Positions 43,306-55,999 of a stretch of DNA of 64,000 bases are shown here, piece by piece. The position numbers and the translations under genes were made by a program. Position 1 is the stretch's first letter. Each line of letters starts with the position of its first letter. The notes beneath the pieces are model-generated. The model saw nothing but the letters and a program-made list of their open reading frames with translations, was not told the origin of the DNA and made no database searches. Origin of the DNA: Zingiber officinale (Eukaryota > Streptophyta > Magnoliopsida > Zingiberales > Zingiberaceae); contig NC_056000.1 of NCBI RefSeq assembly GCF_018446385.1, positions 55,336,722 to 55,400,721 of the forward strand, written 5' to 3'.

Positions 43306-45321
43306 TATATCTATATTTATCTTCCTCCATATATATGGAGCCGATATTGAAAGATTGCTAAAATAACGAATTTATCTTTCTTTTTTTTTTTAATTAATGA
43401 TGTTCAATCTTATTTTTATAATGATGTTCAACCACCCTTATATCTTATTTAGGGTATCTTCCATGTGATAGAGTTTTATATAATCTATTTTTGGTAATCT
43501 TTAATATATCACTTCAACGCCATATTAAGAACATAAAAAAAATTATGACTATTTCTGTAATAAAAAAAAACCTCCTTATAATATCCCTACAAACTTGACA
43601 TAGCAGTTAAGGCATATCATAGCTAAAGGAAGTGTTACGGTTTGATTCTTTATTGGAACATGTGTTTATATTGAATTTAGTGAAAAAACTTTAAGTTGGG
43701 TGATCATGGATAGAAGTACCCAGGGATAAAAAAAGTCTATAAGTTTATCTTCATGATAGAAGAAATACCAATTCAATATTGTACAATTTTAACATTGGAC
43801 AATCTTACAAGAACGATGAAAATCACATGGATGTCATTCTATTTATTGCAACACTTCTATGATTTATCTTGTAGACCGATAGAAAAGGATTTGATAATCG
43901 TTTCCAAGATTAGTTAAGTCTTGAAAAATAGACATTTTGATTATTAAAAAAATCCCTATAATTTTTCAGTAGACTCTACTTATCAATTTTTTTTATACAT
44001 CATTAATTATTAACTTCACTAGTATTATTAATTTTGAGATGAAAAATAAATTTAAAATTTAACTACCAGTTTTAAATTATAAATTTCCAACTTCCATATA
44101 TGGTGGTTAAAACTTTCTTCTATAATTTTTTTCCATATCATAAACTTCATTAAAAATTTCCTATGGGAGAAAAACGTTAAAAAGGAAGAAAAACATAAAT
44201 TATCAACTGGTGATTTCAAAATTAAAATTAATCATTCTAAAATAGGAGAAAAAATAACAAATGAAAAAAATAATACATATACCTTTTTTTCATTAATAAA
44301 ATTATACTATATAATATATATAACCTTTTTAACTTATAAAATTATATCATATATTTTAAAAAAATGACATACGTATAAATTATATCATATGTAATCATCT
44401 TTCTTAATCAAGATAAATAAACATCCCGCAATTTTCTCTTTACATTTTTTCTCATCCCTTAAATTTATTTCATTCATTCATCGACTCTCCGTATAAACAA
44501 AGCGTAATAGAGTCTGATTAGTCATTCCCATATGAATTTCACTCAGATAATACCATGTGTACACCAAACATTTTTTTAAAAATATATAAATGGATATTTA
44601 GTGTAACCTGAATAGGTTTAGATAGTGTCTCTACACTTACCCTCATTTAGAGAACTCTCTTGATTAAGACCGCTAATTTAAGTTAGATTTATCATGTTGA
44701 TTCGTTCATTAAAAACTTTAAATGGATTAGATTAAAATTTTATCAACCTAAGTTCATCACAGAATGATCCATCTAAACTTGTGATGGACTCATGGATTGA
44801 GAAATATATATAAATTTAATTTTATGTTAATTTATTATAATATTAAAATAAAAATAATATTTTTTATCAAATATGATTATTCGTTTTTATTTATTTATAT
44901 TTAAAATATTTATTTTTAAATATATTTAATTGATAAAATATATTTAAAATAAAACATTAAAAATATAATTATTTTTAAAAATTTTATGCGCCTATAAATT
45001 GACCGTCTAACCCACAATTCATCTTAAAATTGGATTGAGAATTCTTCACTCCGTCAAAATAACCAATCAATTCATCTGACTCTGTCAAATAGCCAGCCCA
45101 TCACATACCGATCCACTCAGTCACATAACCCATCTGACCGTTCTACTCTCGACTCCATTGCCGGTTTAAATTAAAAATTCTTAATAATAATAACAATAAT
45201 AGCAGTCGTAAATCCGAAAACAATGTACTTGGACCAGACGGATATGAAAGAGTAAAGAGAGTCCAAAGCCAGAGCATCCTCACAAGCCTGCACAAACAAA
45301 CGAGAAAAATCCACCTCGAAC
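43306..45321. other. AT-rich intergenic region and promoter side of the LUX-like gene
   Basis: No coding frame or complete transposon recognised. An exact evening element (AAAATATCT) or G-box (CACGTG) was not seen in the last 1.2 kb. Runs of TAATAATAATAACAATAATA occur near 45181-45200. Confidence 0.5.
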
Positions 45322-45325
45322 TTGC

Positions 45326-45361
45326 CCCTCTTTCTCTCGCTCTCTCTCTCTCTCTCTCCCT
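45326..45361 (+). promoter_or_regulatory. Pyrimidine-rich 5' leader (CT repeat)
   Basis: A (CT)n tract, CTCTCTCTCTCTCTCTCCC, 130 bp before the start codon. CT-rich stretches near plant transcription starts are common; here it probably lies in the 5' UTR. An in-frame upstream ATG at 45322 would add about 56 residues encoded largely by this tract. Confidence 0.5.
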
Positions 45362-45489
45362 GCCTTGACTCGCTCCTCCACGACCAATTGAATCCATCCC
45401 GATCTACTCCTCCCTCTCAAAATTCTATCCAACGAGTTGCAGACTTGAAGCAGGAAGGAAGAGGTCGATCCCTGTTTGTGTATAGGAGG

Positions 45490-46359
45490 ATGAGGATGAG
45501 CGAGGAGGAAGAGAGCAGTTGGTTCGCGCGTTGGGAAGAGCAGCTGCCGTCGCCGGAGGAGCTCATGCCGCTGTCCCAGACCCTTATCACCCCCGACCTC
45601 GCCCTCGCCTTCGACATCCCCCTTTCGGCCCCAAATCAGCTGCCCCCTCCGCCTCCCCCCTTCGATATCGACTCCTCCGACCTCAACTCCACCTCCCCCG
45701 CCCTTGCCGGCTCCGCCGCCGACGAGCCCGCCCGCACCCTCAAGCGACCCCGCCTCGTCTGGACGCCGCAGCTCCACAAGCGCTTCGTCGACGCCGTCGC
45801 GCACCTCGGCATCAAGAACGCCGTCCCCAAGACCATAATGCAGCTGATGAGCGTCGACGGCCTCACCCGCGAGAACGTTGCCAGCCACCTCCAGAAGTAC
45901 CGCCTCTACCTCAAGCGCATGCAGGGCCTTGGGGGTTCCGGCGCCGCGGGGCCGATCTCCGCTGTTGACGCCGCCACGGATCAGCTCTTCGCCAGCGCCC
46001 CCGTGCCCCAGCATTTCCTGAGTCGCGAGCCAATCGCGTCCCCTGATCCCTTTTTTCCCTTCGCCGCCCTGCAGCACCAGCAGCAGATCACATCCGCCGT
46101 GCAGCAGCAGCTCTACCACCAGAGGCATCTGGGACATTTCGGACAGCTGCCTAACGGAGGAGGGGTCGATCAAAGCTTCCTGAACCGTGTCATGCCCCAA
46201 TCCCGCATGCATCAGCCGGTCGGGCCGTCACCTGGAATAGGATTGATGCATTTGGCTTCACCACCGGCAGTGTCATTTGCGGATGATTCGGAGTCTGCCG
46301 GAAGGGGAAGCCATGGCGAGAGGAAGGTGCTGACGCTTTTCCCTACTGGTGAGGACTGA
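45490..46359 (+). CDS. LUX: GARP-type transcription factor, LUX ARRHYTHMO/PCL1-like
   Basis: A single-exon gene of 289 codons when started at 45490 ([20 protein letters not shown]). The in-frame ATG at 45322 is less likely because the added residues come from a CT-rich leader and lack conservation I know. The Myb-like GARP domain is at residues about 86-150: [57 protein letters not shown]. This matches LUX almost residue for residue. A Gln-rich part ([13 protein letters not shown]) follows, and the C-terminus [17 protein letters not shown] is the family's usual end. LUX binds GATWCG-type sites and, with ELF3 and ELF4, forms the evening complex of the circadian clock in the nucleus. GC-rich codons contrast with the AT-rich surroundings. 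Confidence 0.93.
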   Translation: MRMSEEEESSWFARWEEQLPSPEELMPLSQTLITPDLALAFDIPLSAPNQLPPPPPPFDIDSSDLNSTSPALAGSAADEPARTLKRPRLVWTPQLHKRFVDAVAHLGIKNAVPKTIMQLMSVDGLTRENVASHLQKYRLYLKRMQGLGGSGAAGPISAVDAATDQLFASAPVPQHFLSREPIASPDPFFPFAALQHQQQITSAVQQQLYHQRHLGHFGQLPNGGGVDQSFLNRVMPQSRMHQPVGPSPGIGLMHLASPPAVSFADDSESAGRGSHGERKVLTLFPTGED

Positions 46360-48660
46360 TCTCTCCTAGCTAATTTTCAATTATAACGGCCTTAACTGAA
46401 GAACTATGTTTATGCTTCCTTTGCATGGTTCTTCTTTCCTTTGCCCAATTAGATGAGTTCCATCTACATTTGTTATTCTGGAAGCAGAGGAATATAAGGG
46501 GATAACAATGTGCTTATTATCACATTTGAATCGGCGACAGTTAACTTCACTGTCTAATTAGTATCACTCTAGTAGCCGATGATGTTTGATTGTAAATTGT
46601 ACATGCGACCCTCTGCTTTGGATGCCTTTTTTTTATAACAAGTATTAAGATCGTTGGATGGAGGGAAATGAATGACTTAAGAGGCACATAATTCATGTTC
46701 ATTCATAGTACTTTCTCTCTGATTTTTAAGCCTCCACTTCTTCACATAGAAGCTCGCCTTGCATACATCTAGATTTATGGTCACAAGCTCTTCTCAAATT
46801 GTTTTAGACGTCATCACAATTTCTTCACAAACAAGCTTCAAACTTTGTTCCTCATGTGTAAGTATGGTTAGAAGGTTCCCCTTACCTTCTCCTCCTCCTT
46901 TTTCTCCTTATCGTGTTTGGTTGGTGATATTTTTCTGTTTCATGATCCATTGATTATCTCTAATAGAAGAAGTTTATTGTTGTAATATGGTGATAATGCA
47001 AGATGTTGGATAAAAAAATATGATATCTTTATGTCAAAATAATTAATTTTATTGTACACAATTAATCAGATCATTTAAATTTGATTTTTCAAATATGCTC
47101 TCGTTTTATTATCACATGTGATATAGAAATCCCTGTTTGTGCAGGAGAAAAAATGTCATTGAAAGTGGATGGTATTTTGTCTCTATTTTGAGAACAATAG
47201 GAAGAAAATATAAAATTTCAAATTATTGGGGAAAATGAAAAATTAAGTAAACTATGAGGTCAAGATAAAATATTCTTAGAATTTTATGAGGATGATACTA
47301 GTAAGTAATACTTGTAAATTTTGCATATCCTAAAACTTTCAGCTGTATGTAGCTAACTGTTATGTTAAGATGATTGTCATTTGCACCTTGGATATGTAAT
47401 GCTAAATTAAACTCCTAATTGTATGTGAAACATTTTGAAGTCACTGTCCAATATATACCTTATTCTGGTTAGTTTTGTATAAACTATGATGATTCATGTT
47501 TATTATTATTATTATTATTTGGGGTTTTACTTCTAATTGATGTTCTGATCACACATTCTCCATTTACAAGTATATGCAGGTGAGTTGTTGTTCAATTCTA
47601 GATATCTTGCTGTCCTTAGTTTCTGATAACTTTCTTCTATGTAATCAGTAGATGATATGCAAGATTGAAGGACACACTGATTATTCTTATTTCAAGTTAA
47701 GAGTTCCTTTTCTGGTTCCTCACCCACATACATTTATATAGAAGTTAACTATCATCAGTTAATCTAGGAATATGTATGAGATCTGTAAATTCATGTATTC
47801 TGTAGTACTTGATTTGTCCACTGTCTTAATGCTAAGACCCATTGACACCAATAGATGCATGTAGTAAATACCAGACCAATTATAATGGGGGAAATTGCTA
47901 TGGGTAGATGCCTTGTCAGACCTCTTGAATGGAACCTCCCAGTTATGTGATCTGAACATGACAGTGTATAATGTCAAGGGTCTGTAAGAATTGGTTAACG
48001 GAACATTCTGACCGAGTACAAAGGACACATAAGTTTATTGATGGAACAGAATAAAAAGCCAAGTCAGAGACATGGGAACCTTTGAAAGCTTACAATGCTT
48101 ATTTAGTTAATAAGCACTGGAACTTTGTTGGTGTTCTCATTTGTTTCTATAAGCAAGGAAGGGCTGACTTGCATAGTTAAGGTGTCACAAGATTTTTGTC
48201 TTATTTTACTTTCTTGTTTGCATGAATATACCGTAAACTATATGATGTTCAGTTTTGCATTTGACCATAGTTTATAACCTTAGAATCGAGTTCCTGTTTA
48301 TGTACTGATATCCAATTTGAATCCCCAACAGGTAGTTTAAACGATATAGAATTAGTTAGCTATAGTACAGTGTTGTTTTCTAGACGTTAAAATAGTAATG
48401 CAGGTACCATTTTAGTTCCAAATTGACCATCTAGTTCTATTTGGAAGCCAGTGTAGAAATTGTGGGTTTTACAAGATTCTGTCTTTTTTAAATAGAACTT
48501 AATTAAATAACCATACAAGATTCTATCTAGAGATGACGATTTGTATCGTACCATATTTGCTCATATTCTTTATGTAGTAGTAAGTTAACTTATGCCACTC
48601 ATATTATATATTGGAATCATTCATGTCAATTTTTAGTAATCATACTTAGAGTTGAGCTTT
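46360..48660. other. 3' flank of the LUX-like gene, AT-rich
   Basis: Contains the gene's 3' UTR and intergenic DNA. A (TTA)n microsatellite lies at 47497-47520. No second gene or element is supported. Confidence 0.5.
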
Positions 48661-48689
48661 GTCATATTGGTTAGGAAAATAATTTTTTC

Positions 48690-51180
48690 CTTGTGGTTAA
48701 CGTTAATTCGGATGTTTTGATATTAATATTTAAGTTTAAAAGATCATTTTAATGGATGATATACTCTTGAAGACCAAGCATATTTACTTAAAACCATTTT
48801 CAAATCCAATAGGAGTCATGAAGAAAGCTTAATTGATGTGTGAAATGGAATGAACATGGAGTAACATGGAGCTTGTATCTCGATGGAAGATGTCAAGTTA
48901 GACTTTCACCCGAAGACTAATTATGACTAGTATTGTATTCCTTTGGGCTTATTTCAGCTAGTTATTTGTGAAACAAGTCTAGTTTCTAGGTGGGAGTTGC
49001 TACCTAGAGAACTTAGTCTTTAAGCCAAATAAACTTAATAGTGCCTTTGGGTCAAGTTATATTGATTTGTGAATTGGACAAAAGTGATGCTAAGTGAAGA
49101 GACGACCTACCAGGTTTTAGATAGCTTTGGTCTTGAAGGCTAGTCAACCTGTCAAGATTGCATATTCCAAGAGTCAAACCTTTGGGTTGAGGGTAGGCCT
49201 TGGCCACCTTGGTCGGCAAATTTCTAAAGACAAACTTTCTCAAGGTGGGATTAATTAATCCTTTATAGGATGACAAGAAAAGTTAGTCAACATAATATTT
49301 ATGGTGAATCTCTCTAAGTAAAAAATTTTAGAGTTAGCTTATGATATGTAAGTTAGGTTAACCTAACACTTATGGTTTGTCGACTTAAAATTGTTGAGGC
49401 AACCTAAGTGTTTCACTAATTGACCAAAACTTTAACATTATCGTTCGTTAGTCAAAATTCTTTGAATTTTCTCTGAACTCTCCTATACTCATATCAAGTG
49501 CCAAAGACAATTAAGAGGGTTGAAAGATTCAAATCCAAGGTTTCATCCTTGCATTGAAAGATCTTTTAGGTAAGGATTATATTGGTGCAATCAGTGTAGA
49601 TTAGTCTTGATAAGACCAAGGATGTGTTTTTTTTAATGTTTAAACAATATGTTGATTGGATGAGTTAAGTAGGCTAAGATTAATGTGATATTTGATAGTA
49701 AACAAAATCCAAATATGTCAAGGTTGATCCGACATTTGTAAGTGTTGAAGTCCAATAAATAGTTGACAAGAAAAAAAAACTAAGTGGATCAAGGTTGACT
49801 AAACACTTGGCAATGTAGAAGTTCAATCTGTGTTTGCAATGGAAGTTCTAATAAGTCAGAGAGGGCTAAATATTAGACAAGTGAAGAAAGTCATGGAGGA
49901 CTCGATGTTTAGCTGAGATGGAAGTCTAGACAAGCTTGACCAGTGATGAGGTTCTAGAGGATTAAGCTCTAAGCAAATGATGAAGTCCTGACAAGTCAAA
50001 GTGACTAGACGTCAGACAATTGTTGAAATCCCAAAAAATTAGTTTTTATACATTTAAAGTTCTAGTGGAGTGTGGAGTGAATTCTAGGTATTGAAAGTCT
50101 GACGGATTAAGATTGACTTGAGACTGGACAAGTATAAACCCTGCTAGGTTGAGGCAAAGATACTAGGCAATAGATGTAAGCAGGGCATGGGAAATCCTGG
50201 TAAGATAAGATCAATTAGATACTAAGCAAGGATAAAATCCTAGTAAGTCGAGGTCAACTTTTATTAAGAAAATGAGAAAGTCCTGAAGATACAAGGTCTC
50301 TTTGTACGACATGGATTCAACCTTAGGGTGATTGGAACCTGAGTACTAATCAACTAATGAATTCAAAAGTATTAAGTTGTGATTTGGTCAGATTTTAGGT
50401 TTACAGAATGGATTGTCAGACAACTGATGAGTTTATGAGAGTCGATTGAAGAATTTAGAACCATAAAAGGTTGTTCAGGGATTTGTGGTCTGAAGCAGTT
50501 GACTGCCGAAGATGGCACTCTACTGATGGAACAATTGACTCGAGCTGAAATGCTAACAAACAAAAGGATTTGTTCAAGTGAATACAAATAGGTAAGAGCC
50601 AATGATGAATAAGGCCATGGCAACTTTGGAATTCCTTGCATGTTATAGTGGAGCAGTGAAAATTAGTCGACTTGTCAGAGATAAAATAATCAACTGATTG
50701 ACATATTTCAGAACAAATAAAAGCTCGATAAAAGTGGGATTTGAGGAGAGGTTTGACATCAGCTCTTGTTTGGTTTCTTGGGGAGTGCTACTACATTTAA
50801 GAGCTATTTCGAAGCAATCCAAAACAAGCAAAAGGGCTCTCATTGTTCTAATCGTCATTTATTGTATTGTTTATATTTGCTTGTATTTTGTCTCAGTTGC
50901 ATTGCTGTAAGAATGGGTTATTGCAAGAGATTTCTCTGTTTCTAGAAGGTATCAGAAGAGGAGAAAAGGTAGTAGTGATTTCCAGGATAATCTATCAATA
51001 GATCGTAGGAATTAGGGTTTCAAACCATGTAAATTAGTTTGTATGGTTGTCTGATTGTGTGTTTTGATGTTTATTATTGAATTTATGTTGCACATTAATA
51101 TCTTGTAAACTAGTATGATCTAACAAAGAAAGAGAACGGGCATCTATTCACCCCCTTTAGTTGCATTCACGAATCTAACA
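48690..51180 (+). repeat. Decayed LTR of a SIRE-like element
   Basis: The right end is clear: a TTCACCCCCTTTAG block and GAATCTAACA at 51180, followed by the primer-like AGTGGTATTAGAAC (51181-51194). Between about 49800 and 50300 there are many short repeats of AAGTCC(T)GACAAGTC and TTAGACAAGTG type. The left end is uncertain; GGATGTTTTGATATTAATAT near 48710 resembles the beginnings of the related LTRs. Confidence 0.5.
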
Positions 51181-51481
51181 AGTGGTATTAGAACTTTATT
51201 GGTTGTTTGATTAAACTTACCATCGAGAGGGTAAGGTGTTAGAGGAACCAGAATTAAGATAGACTTTTAAGATGAGCTTGGTTTCGACGTTTGAGCACCA
51301 CCATCATTTGGAATCAAAGATTTTGCCTATTAGAGGGATGGAATATTTCATCATTGGTGGCAAAAGGTGAATATGTTTGTTCCTAGCGCCCCCGTTAATC
51401 CGTCCCAAGGTCAACACGGAAGAAGTAAATCACAGACGGTTACTAGTCTTTGGAATATTTCATCATGATGGATATCGAAGA
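51181..51481 (+). other. Primer site and gag-start remnant with a SINE-like insert
   Basis: Follows the LTR end at 51180. AGTGGTATTAGAAC is a mutated tRNA-iMet site. The frame near 51280-51340 reads STFEHHHHLESKILPIRG, possibly the beginning of gag. It is cut by a 96 bp insertion and then by a second LTR starting at 51482. Confidence 0.45.
51355..51450. mobile_element. Short SINE-like insertion, 96 bp
   Basis: Flanked by a perfect 16 bp direct repeat TGGAATATTTCATCAT (51339-51354 and 51451-51466), as left by LINE-type target-primed insertion. The insert contains GCGCCCCCGTTAATCCGTCC and CAACACGGAAGAAGTAAATC. No clear tRNA A/B boxes are visible, so it may be a truncated copy. Confidence 0.65.
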
Positions 51482-53048
51482 TGCTGGTGCAGGGAGCATC
51501 AAAATCAAATCTATATTTTGATGTTATTAAAAGTTTAAGTTAAATCTTATTGTTATCTGATTAATTGATCAAGTGTGTAGAATTCTCAATTTGGAAAATT
51601 CTATTAGGTTAGTTGGATATGATACTAGGCAATGAAAGTCTCAGCAAATCGTGGAAACCATACATGAAGTCTAGATGGATCAAGTGGGCATGACATCTGC
51701 CAGGTGGATTCGATAGATCAAAAATATCTGATATCAAATCAAGTGGAAGCCTTGACTGGCCGATCTGATACTGAACCGTTAAAGTCCAGATAGGCCTCGA
51801 TATTTGACAGGCGAGTTGAGGTAAGCTTCTGGAGAGAGTGTAATGAGGTCGTATCCCGATAGGGACAAACCCTAGGCGTTGATCAAATTGAAGAAACCAG
51901 GAGATTTTAAGTTAAGATCAAGACAGTCCTAACTGTCATACTACTCATGCATATTCATATCTATCTAACTCTATTTTGCATGACTATTATTATATTGTTA
52001 ATGTGGAAACTTTGTTTTGTAAATTGAATAAAGTTTCGGTTGATTGAGGGTTCAGTGGACTAAACAGACGGTTCAGTCGATCCAGCCAGCGTGGCATGCA
52101 TAGACACAAGCAAGTTCTGCAAACTTGGAAATATAGTGTTATCAATCAACCGAAGCCTTGGATTAGTTGATCGATCCAATTTTGGTAACGTTAAAGATCA
52201 GATCGAATCAACATAGAAAAGGTAGATTCAGTTTCAGTCGATGATTCATCAAGATTAGTCGACCAAATCACATGATATAGGGGATTGGATGGATTAGATC
52301 TGAGCAAAGAAGGAAAGACACTGAGGTTTAGTCGATCAATGCTTGGTTTAATTGATTGAAAGGTTCAGTCAATTGAACGGTCTTTCAGTCGATCGAACGG
52401 TGCATATATAAAGACCTCGGGATTTGAGCTGAGATGGCACTGATTCCATTATTTGAACTTCTACAGCACTTATTCAAGTTTCGTGCAAGCGTCTACTACT
52501 ACGATGCTGGAAGGCTCATCGATATGAATGTCTCATCTGTATTCATCCTTTATCAGTATACTTTTTATATAGCTTGTATTTTATTTGTACGGAGATAATA
52601 TTTTAATTACTATCCTTTTTGTACGATTCAATTATTAGTGGATTGTCCAACGAAAAAAGGTAGATCCGCTACCTTAGCGGCCCCCCTAGTGCTGACCCTA
52701 CGGATATGGAGGGAGGTTCATGCAGGTACACAGGCTATAGGCGCATGGCGGGGTAAACCCCAGGTTGTCAGTTCCTGAGAATCGACCCCTGGCTATTACG
52801 CCAGAGATACCATGTGCCCACCATCTGCGCTACGCCCTGGGGGCATGGATTGTCCAACGAAAATAATTAAGGATCATGGGCCTTAGAGTAATAGTCACAA
52901 GACTACAAACCAAGTAAAAAGAAAACATGTTTTTTTTTATTCCGTTGCAAACTCTATTTTATCTTTATTTACTTCGAAAAATGCAACTCTATTTTATCTT
53001 TATTTACTTCGAAAAGATTTTAATCGATCTCTCATTTACTATAATCCA
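51482..53048 (+). repeat. LTR of a SIRE-like element, carrying a SINE
   Basis: TGCTGGTGCAGGGAGCATC to about TATAATCCA, followed by a decayed primer site (AGAATTAGTATCAGGAC, 53049-53065). It contains GTCGA-type words in pairs (52030-52400) as in the other SIRE-like LTRs, and a TGGATTGTCCAACGAAA block also found at 55130. A SINE interrupts that block. Confidence 0.7.
52657..52845 (-). mobile_element. tRNA-derived SINE
   Basis: About 189 bp between two copies of TGGATTGTCCAACGAAAA (52639-52656 and 52847-52864). On the minus strand it begins CCCCAGGGCGTAGCGCAGAT, giving an A box (TAGCGCAGATGGTGG), followed 40 bp on by a B box (GGGTCGATTCTC), the internal RNA polymerase III promoter of tRNA-related SINEs, and ends in a short T-run. 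No homology to a specific tRNA was determined. Confidence 0.88.
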
Positions 53049-53227
53049 AGAATTAGTATCAGGACAAGGTTACTCTAAAATAGCTTAATAGTTTTTCAAG
53101 CCTTTTAAAATCTTTTCTATTTTTTAAAAAAGTTTTCTTTCTTTATAACATTATTTCTGCTATCTCGCACTACTAATTTCAAGATAGTCTTTGAAATATT
53201 TTTTGGTTTATCTCTTATTGTAAGAAT

Positions 53228-54215
53228 GTCGATGTCTCATGAAGAGGATACAATACAATCCGTTTTCCATTATTCAATGGAGAAGACTTTAGATACTAGA
53301 AATGAAAGAAGAAGTGTTGCCTCAAATTCGACATCGATATGTGTGGTTCACAATCATAAAGGGATACTCACCCTCAACTGAATGGATAACCACTAAACTT
53401 AGAAAAGTAGAATCCTGAAATGAAAGGAAGGCCCAACTCGACTACAAGGCGATGAACATACTCTAATACGGCCTAACTAAAGAGAAGCTCAACCGAGTTG
53501 GTCCATTCGACAACTCCAAAAAATTATGGGACTGATTAGTCAAATTGCACGAAGGAATCAGCGACTCAAAAGTAACAAAACGGGATCTACTCTTGAATCA
53601 GTTATTCAATATTAAAATGTTGCATGGAAAAATCGTGATTCAACTACATGCAAAAATCAACGACATCATCAATGGGCTCCACCTCATCGGCCGCTAACTC
53701 GAAAATCAGACATAATAAGATATGTTCTAAATTCTTTCCTTCAAAATGCATTGTGGACATTTATAGTAGATGTAATATAAATATTGTCATAATTATAAAG
53801 TTTCAAATGATCTTTCTATTATTAAATTAAACGAATTATTTTGTGAGTTATAATTACATGAACAAGCTAACTCTAGTCAGACCGAGAAGGGTATAATTTT
53901 GTATGTAGGTCAAAACAAAAACAAGGAGTCTAAATCCAAATCTAGACTCAAACAAGAATCTGAGAACAAGTTAGGCTCATATTTGAACAATGAAGAGGAA
54001 ATAGTAAATATGATATAAAAGATGTTTATTAAAAAGAAGTTCACAAAAAAGATATGAAGAAAGTACAAAACACCTTAAACACATCAAAATCTAAGGTAAC
54101 GTTATGTGGATGCATCAATAAGGATCACTCCAAATATAAGTGCCCTAATCTAAAAGAGGAGAAGCTCAAGTCTTTAAGAAGAAGAAAAGTGTTCAAGGTT
54201 ACTTGGGATGTAATT
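53228..54215 (+). pseudogene. SIRE-like gag, decayed
   Basis: Frame pieces read MSHEEDTIQSVFHYSMEKTL-like start, RYVWFTIIKGYSPSTEW, ILYGLTKEKLNRVGPFDNSK and LHEGISDSKVTKRDLLLNQL, then HARINDIINGLHLIG, the gag core, with many stops. A knuckle remnant (CGCINKDHSKYKCP, 54105-54146) has lost the normal CX2C spacing. The sequence is cut at about 54215 where another LTR begins; no pol follows. Confidence 0.8.
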
Positions 54216-55312
54216 TGCACTAATAATATAACTCATGTTTTGATAAATGATAAGAGACTTAAAGTTAGAATATTTTGTAGTCTAATTGCTTTACCAAATA
54301 TGCAGGAGTTGACTGGTCTAAAGTACCCGACACTAGGATGAAACTTGTTAGGTCCGCGAGACTCGATAGTTGGTGAGAAGTGCAGATAGGTCTGTAGGGC
54401 TCGATATCTTGCGGGAAGTCCAGTTGAATCTGCGGAACCTAACAGCTGGTCGAAGTCTAGTTGGATCTACGGACCTGACAACTGGCAGGAAGACTTGGTA
54501 AGCAAGTCAAGCAACTGCAAGTGATAAGTGAAAATAAGCAACTGGATAAGAGATCCATTAAGAACGCATTCCCCATTGAGGGAACTGTAGGTGTCGGTCC
54601 AACTTAGGTCCATTTGAAAAACCTAAGTTAAGATCTTGACTAGATCCTGATCTTGAGAAGACAGGATCTACTTACTATTATTTTATTGTGATGTGCTAAC
54701 TCTGTTTTACAGGGTAAATATATTTTCTATTGTCTGAACTAACCCTTTTTGCAGGAAGAAACTGCTGAAGAAAAGGGGAGTCCGGATGCCCGGACTAGCT
54801 CACCCGGGAGGGTGCCGCGGGCACCCGGGTGTTCCAGGCGCCCGGACCCGAAAACTCTTCTAGAAGCTGAGGTGGAGCACGTCGCGTGGTCCAAGCGCCC
54901 AAAGGGGTTCCAGGTGTCCGGAATGAGCCTGTATAAAGGTCTTCGATCAGGAGCTTTAAAACAACAACTGCTACAACTTTCACTCTTGCGCGATGCTCCA
55001 AAAAAGCTACTACGACGCTGTGAAGCTTCTTCGACAATCGACGATCAAAGCTTTCTTATTTTCTTTGTTATTGGTAACATTGCTTCTAGTTCTTGTACTT
55101 AACTCGTGTAATCTTTTGAGTTATTAGTGGATTGTCTAACGAAAGCACTCGACGAGTGCGTGCCTTGGAGTAGGAGTCGTCGAAGGTTCTGAACTAAGTA
55201 AAACTTGATTTTGTTAGCATTGTCTTTTATTCTTCCGCTGCATACATGTTTTTAGTCGCAATTTTTGACGAATGTTATTCACTCTCCCCTCTAGCGTTTT
55301 TCCGATCCTACA
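54212..55312 (+). repeat. LTR of another SIRE-like element
   Basis: Starts near TTTGCACTAATAATATAACTC, resembling the LTR at 3841 without its first ~15 bases, and ends TTTTTCCGATCCTACA, followed by a mutated primer site AGTGATATTATAGCGAA (55313-55329). Shared blocks with 3841-4980: the 40 bp repeats (54345-54500), CGGGTGCCCGG-type words and CACTCGACGAGTG. Confidence 0.75.
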
Positions 55313-55632
55313 AGTGATATTATAGCGAAACCGTTCTGAATTGGTGAAACCAACAATCGAGCAATGTGTTGCTTTTTGAAAGAAAATTATATATCATTGT
55401 TGTTTCCCTCCGATTTTTTTTTTTAAAATTCTATTTTTATTTTTTCACCATCAGTCAGAATTGGTGAAATAACCTTTTTAATAAAATTTCTCATAATATT
55501 ATTTTATTATTTTTATTATCATTTTTCTTAAAATTCGTGTAATACTACTCGAATAATTCTTTTTATTTCCCGCACTACTTATCCTAAGGTGTAGTCTTGG
55601 AATCTTTGTGAGTTTTCTTTTAGTGCTGAAAA

Positions 55633-55990
55633 ATGGTGTACAAAGAATTACACGGGCGAAATGTCAATGAACCACCTCCATATGAGATGTACAAGAGACG
55701 CAAATTCAATTTGTGGAGAATGCAGATGGAAACTTTCATCCTTATGAACGACTCCAATGGCAGCATAACACAGAGGCGATTAACCCAAAACACAGAAGCC
55801 AACAGAAAGATAATAAATTTAATTGTAAAATTATTACCTAATGAAATCACATACAGAATTGGAGAACACTGAGATGCCTATGAGTTCTGGACTCATCTAA
55901 CCAAGCTTCATGAGAAGTCGATGGAACTAGAGGATCAAGTCAAAAGCGAGTTAAGACTCAAGTTCAACTTAACGGAGAAGCCTACTGAAT
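55633..55990 (+). pseudogene. SIRE-like gag N-terminus, truncated
   Basis: Frame from 55633: PPPYEMYKRRKFNLWRMQME, TFILMNDSN, NLIVKLLPNEITYRIGEH, stop, DAYEFWTHLTKLHE. This follows the copia gag order (core start, then LW..L.KLHE). It breaks off into AT-rich DNA near 56000. Confidence 0.65.
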
Positions 55991-55999
55991 TAGGGGATG

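Noticed and set aside
45280..46212. 310-codon minus-strand frame over the LUX-like gene, plus frames at 45519-45968 and 45417-45617
   Set aside because: Shadows produced by the GC-rich third positions of the real gene.
50372..50910. Frames of 70-89 codons on both strands
   Set aside because: Inside a decayed SIRE-like LTR; no recognisable motifs.
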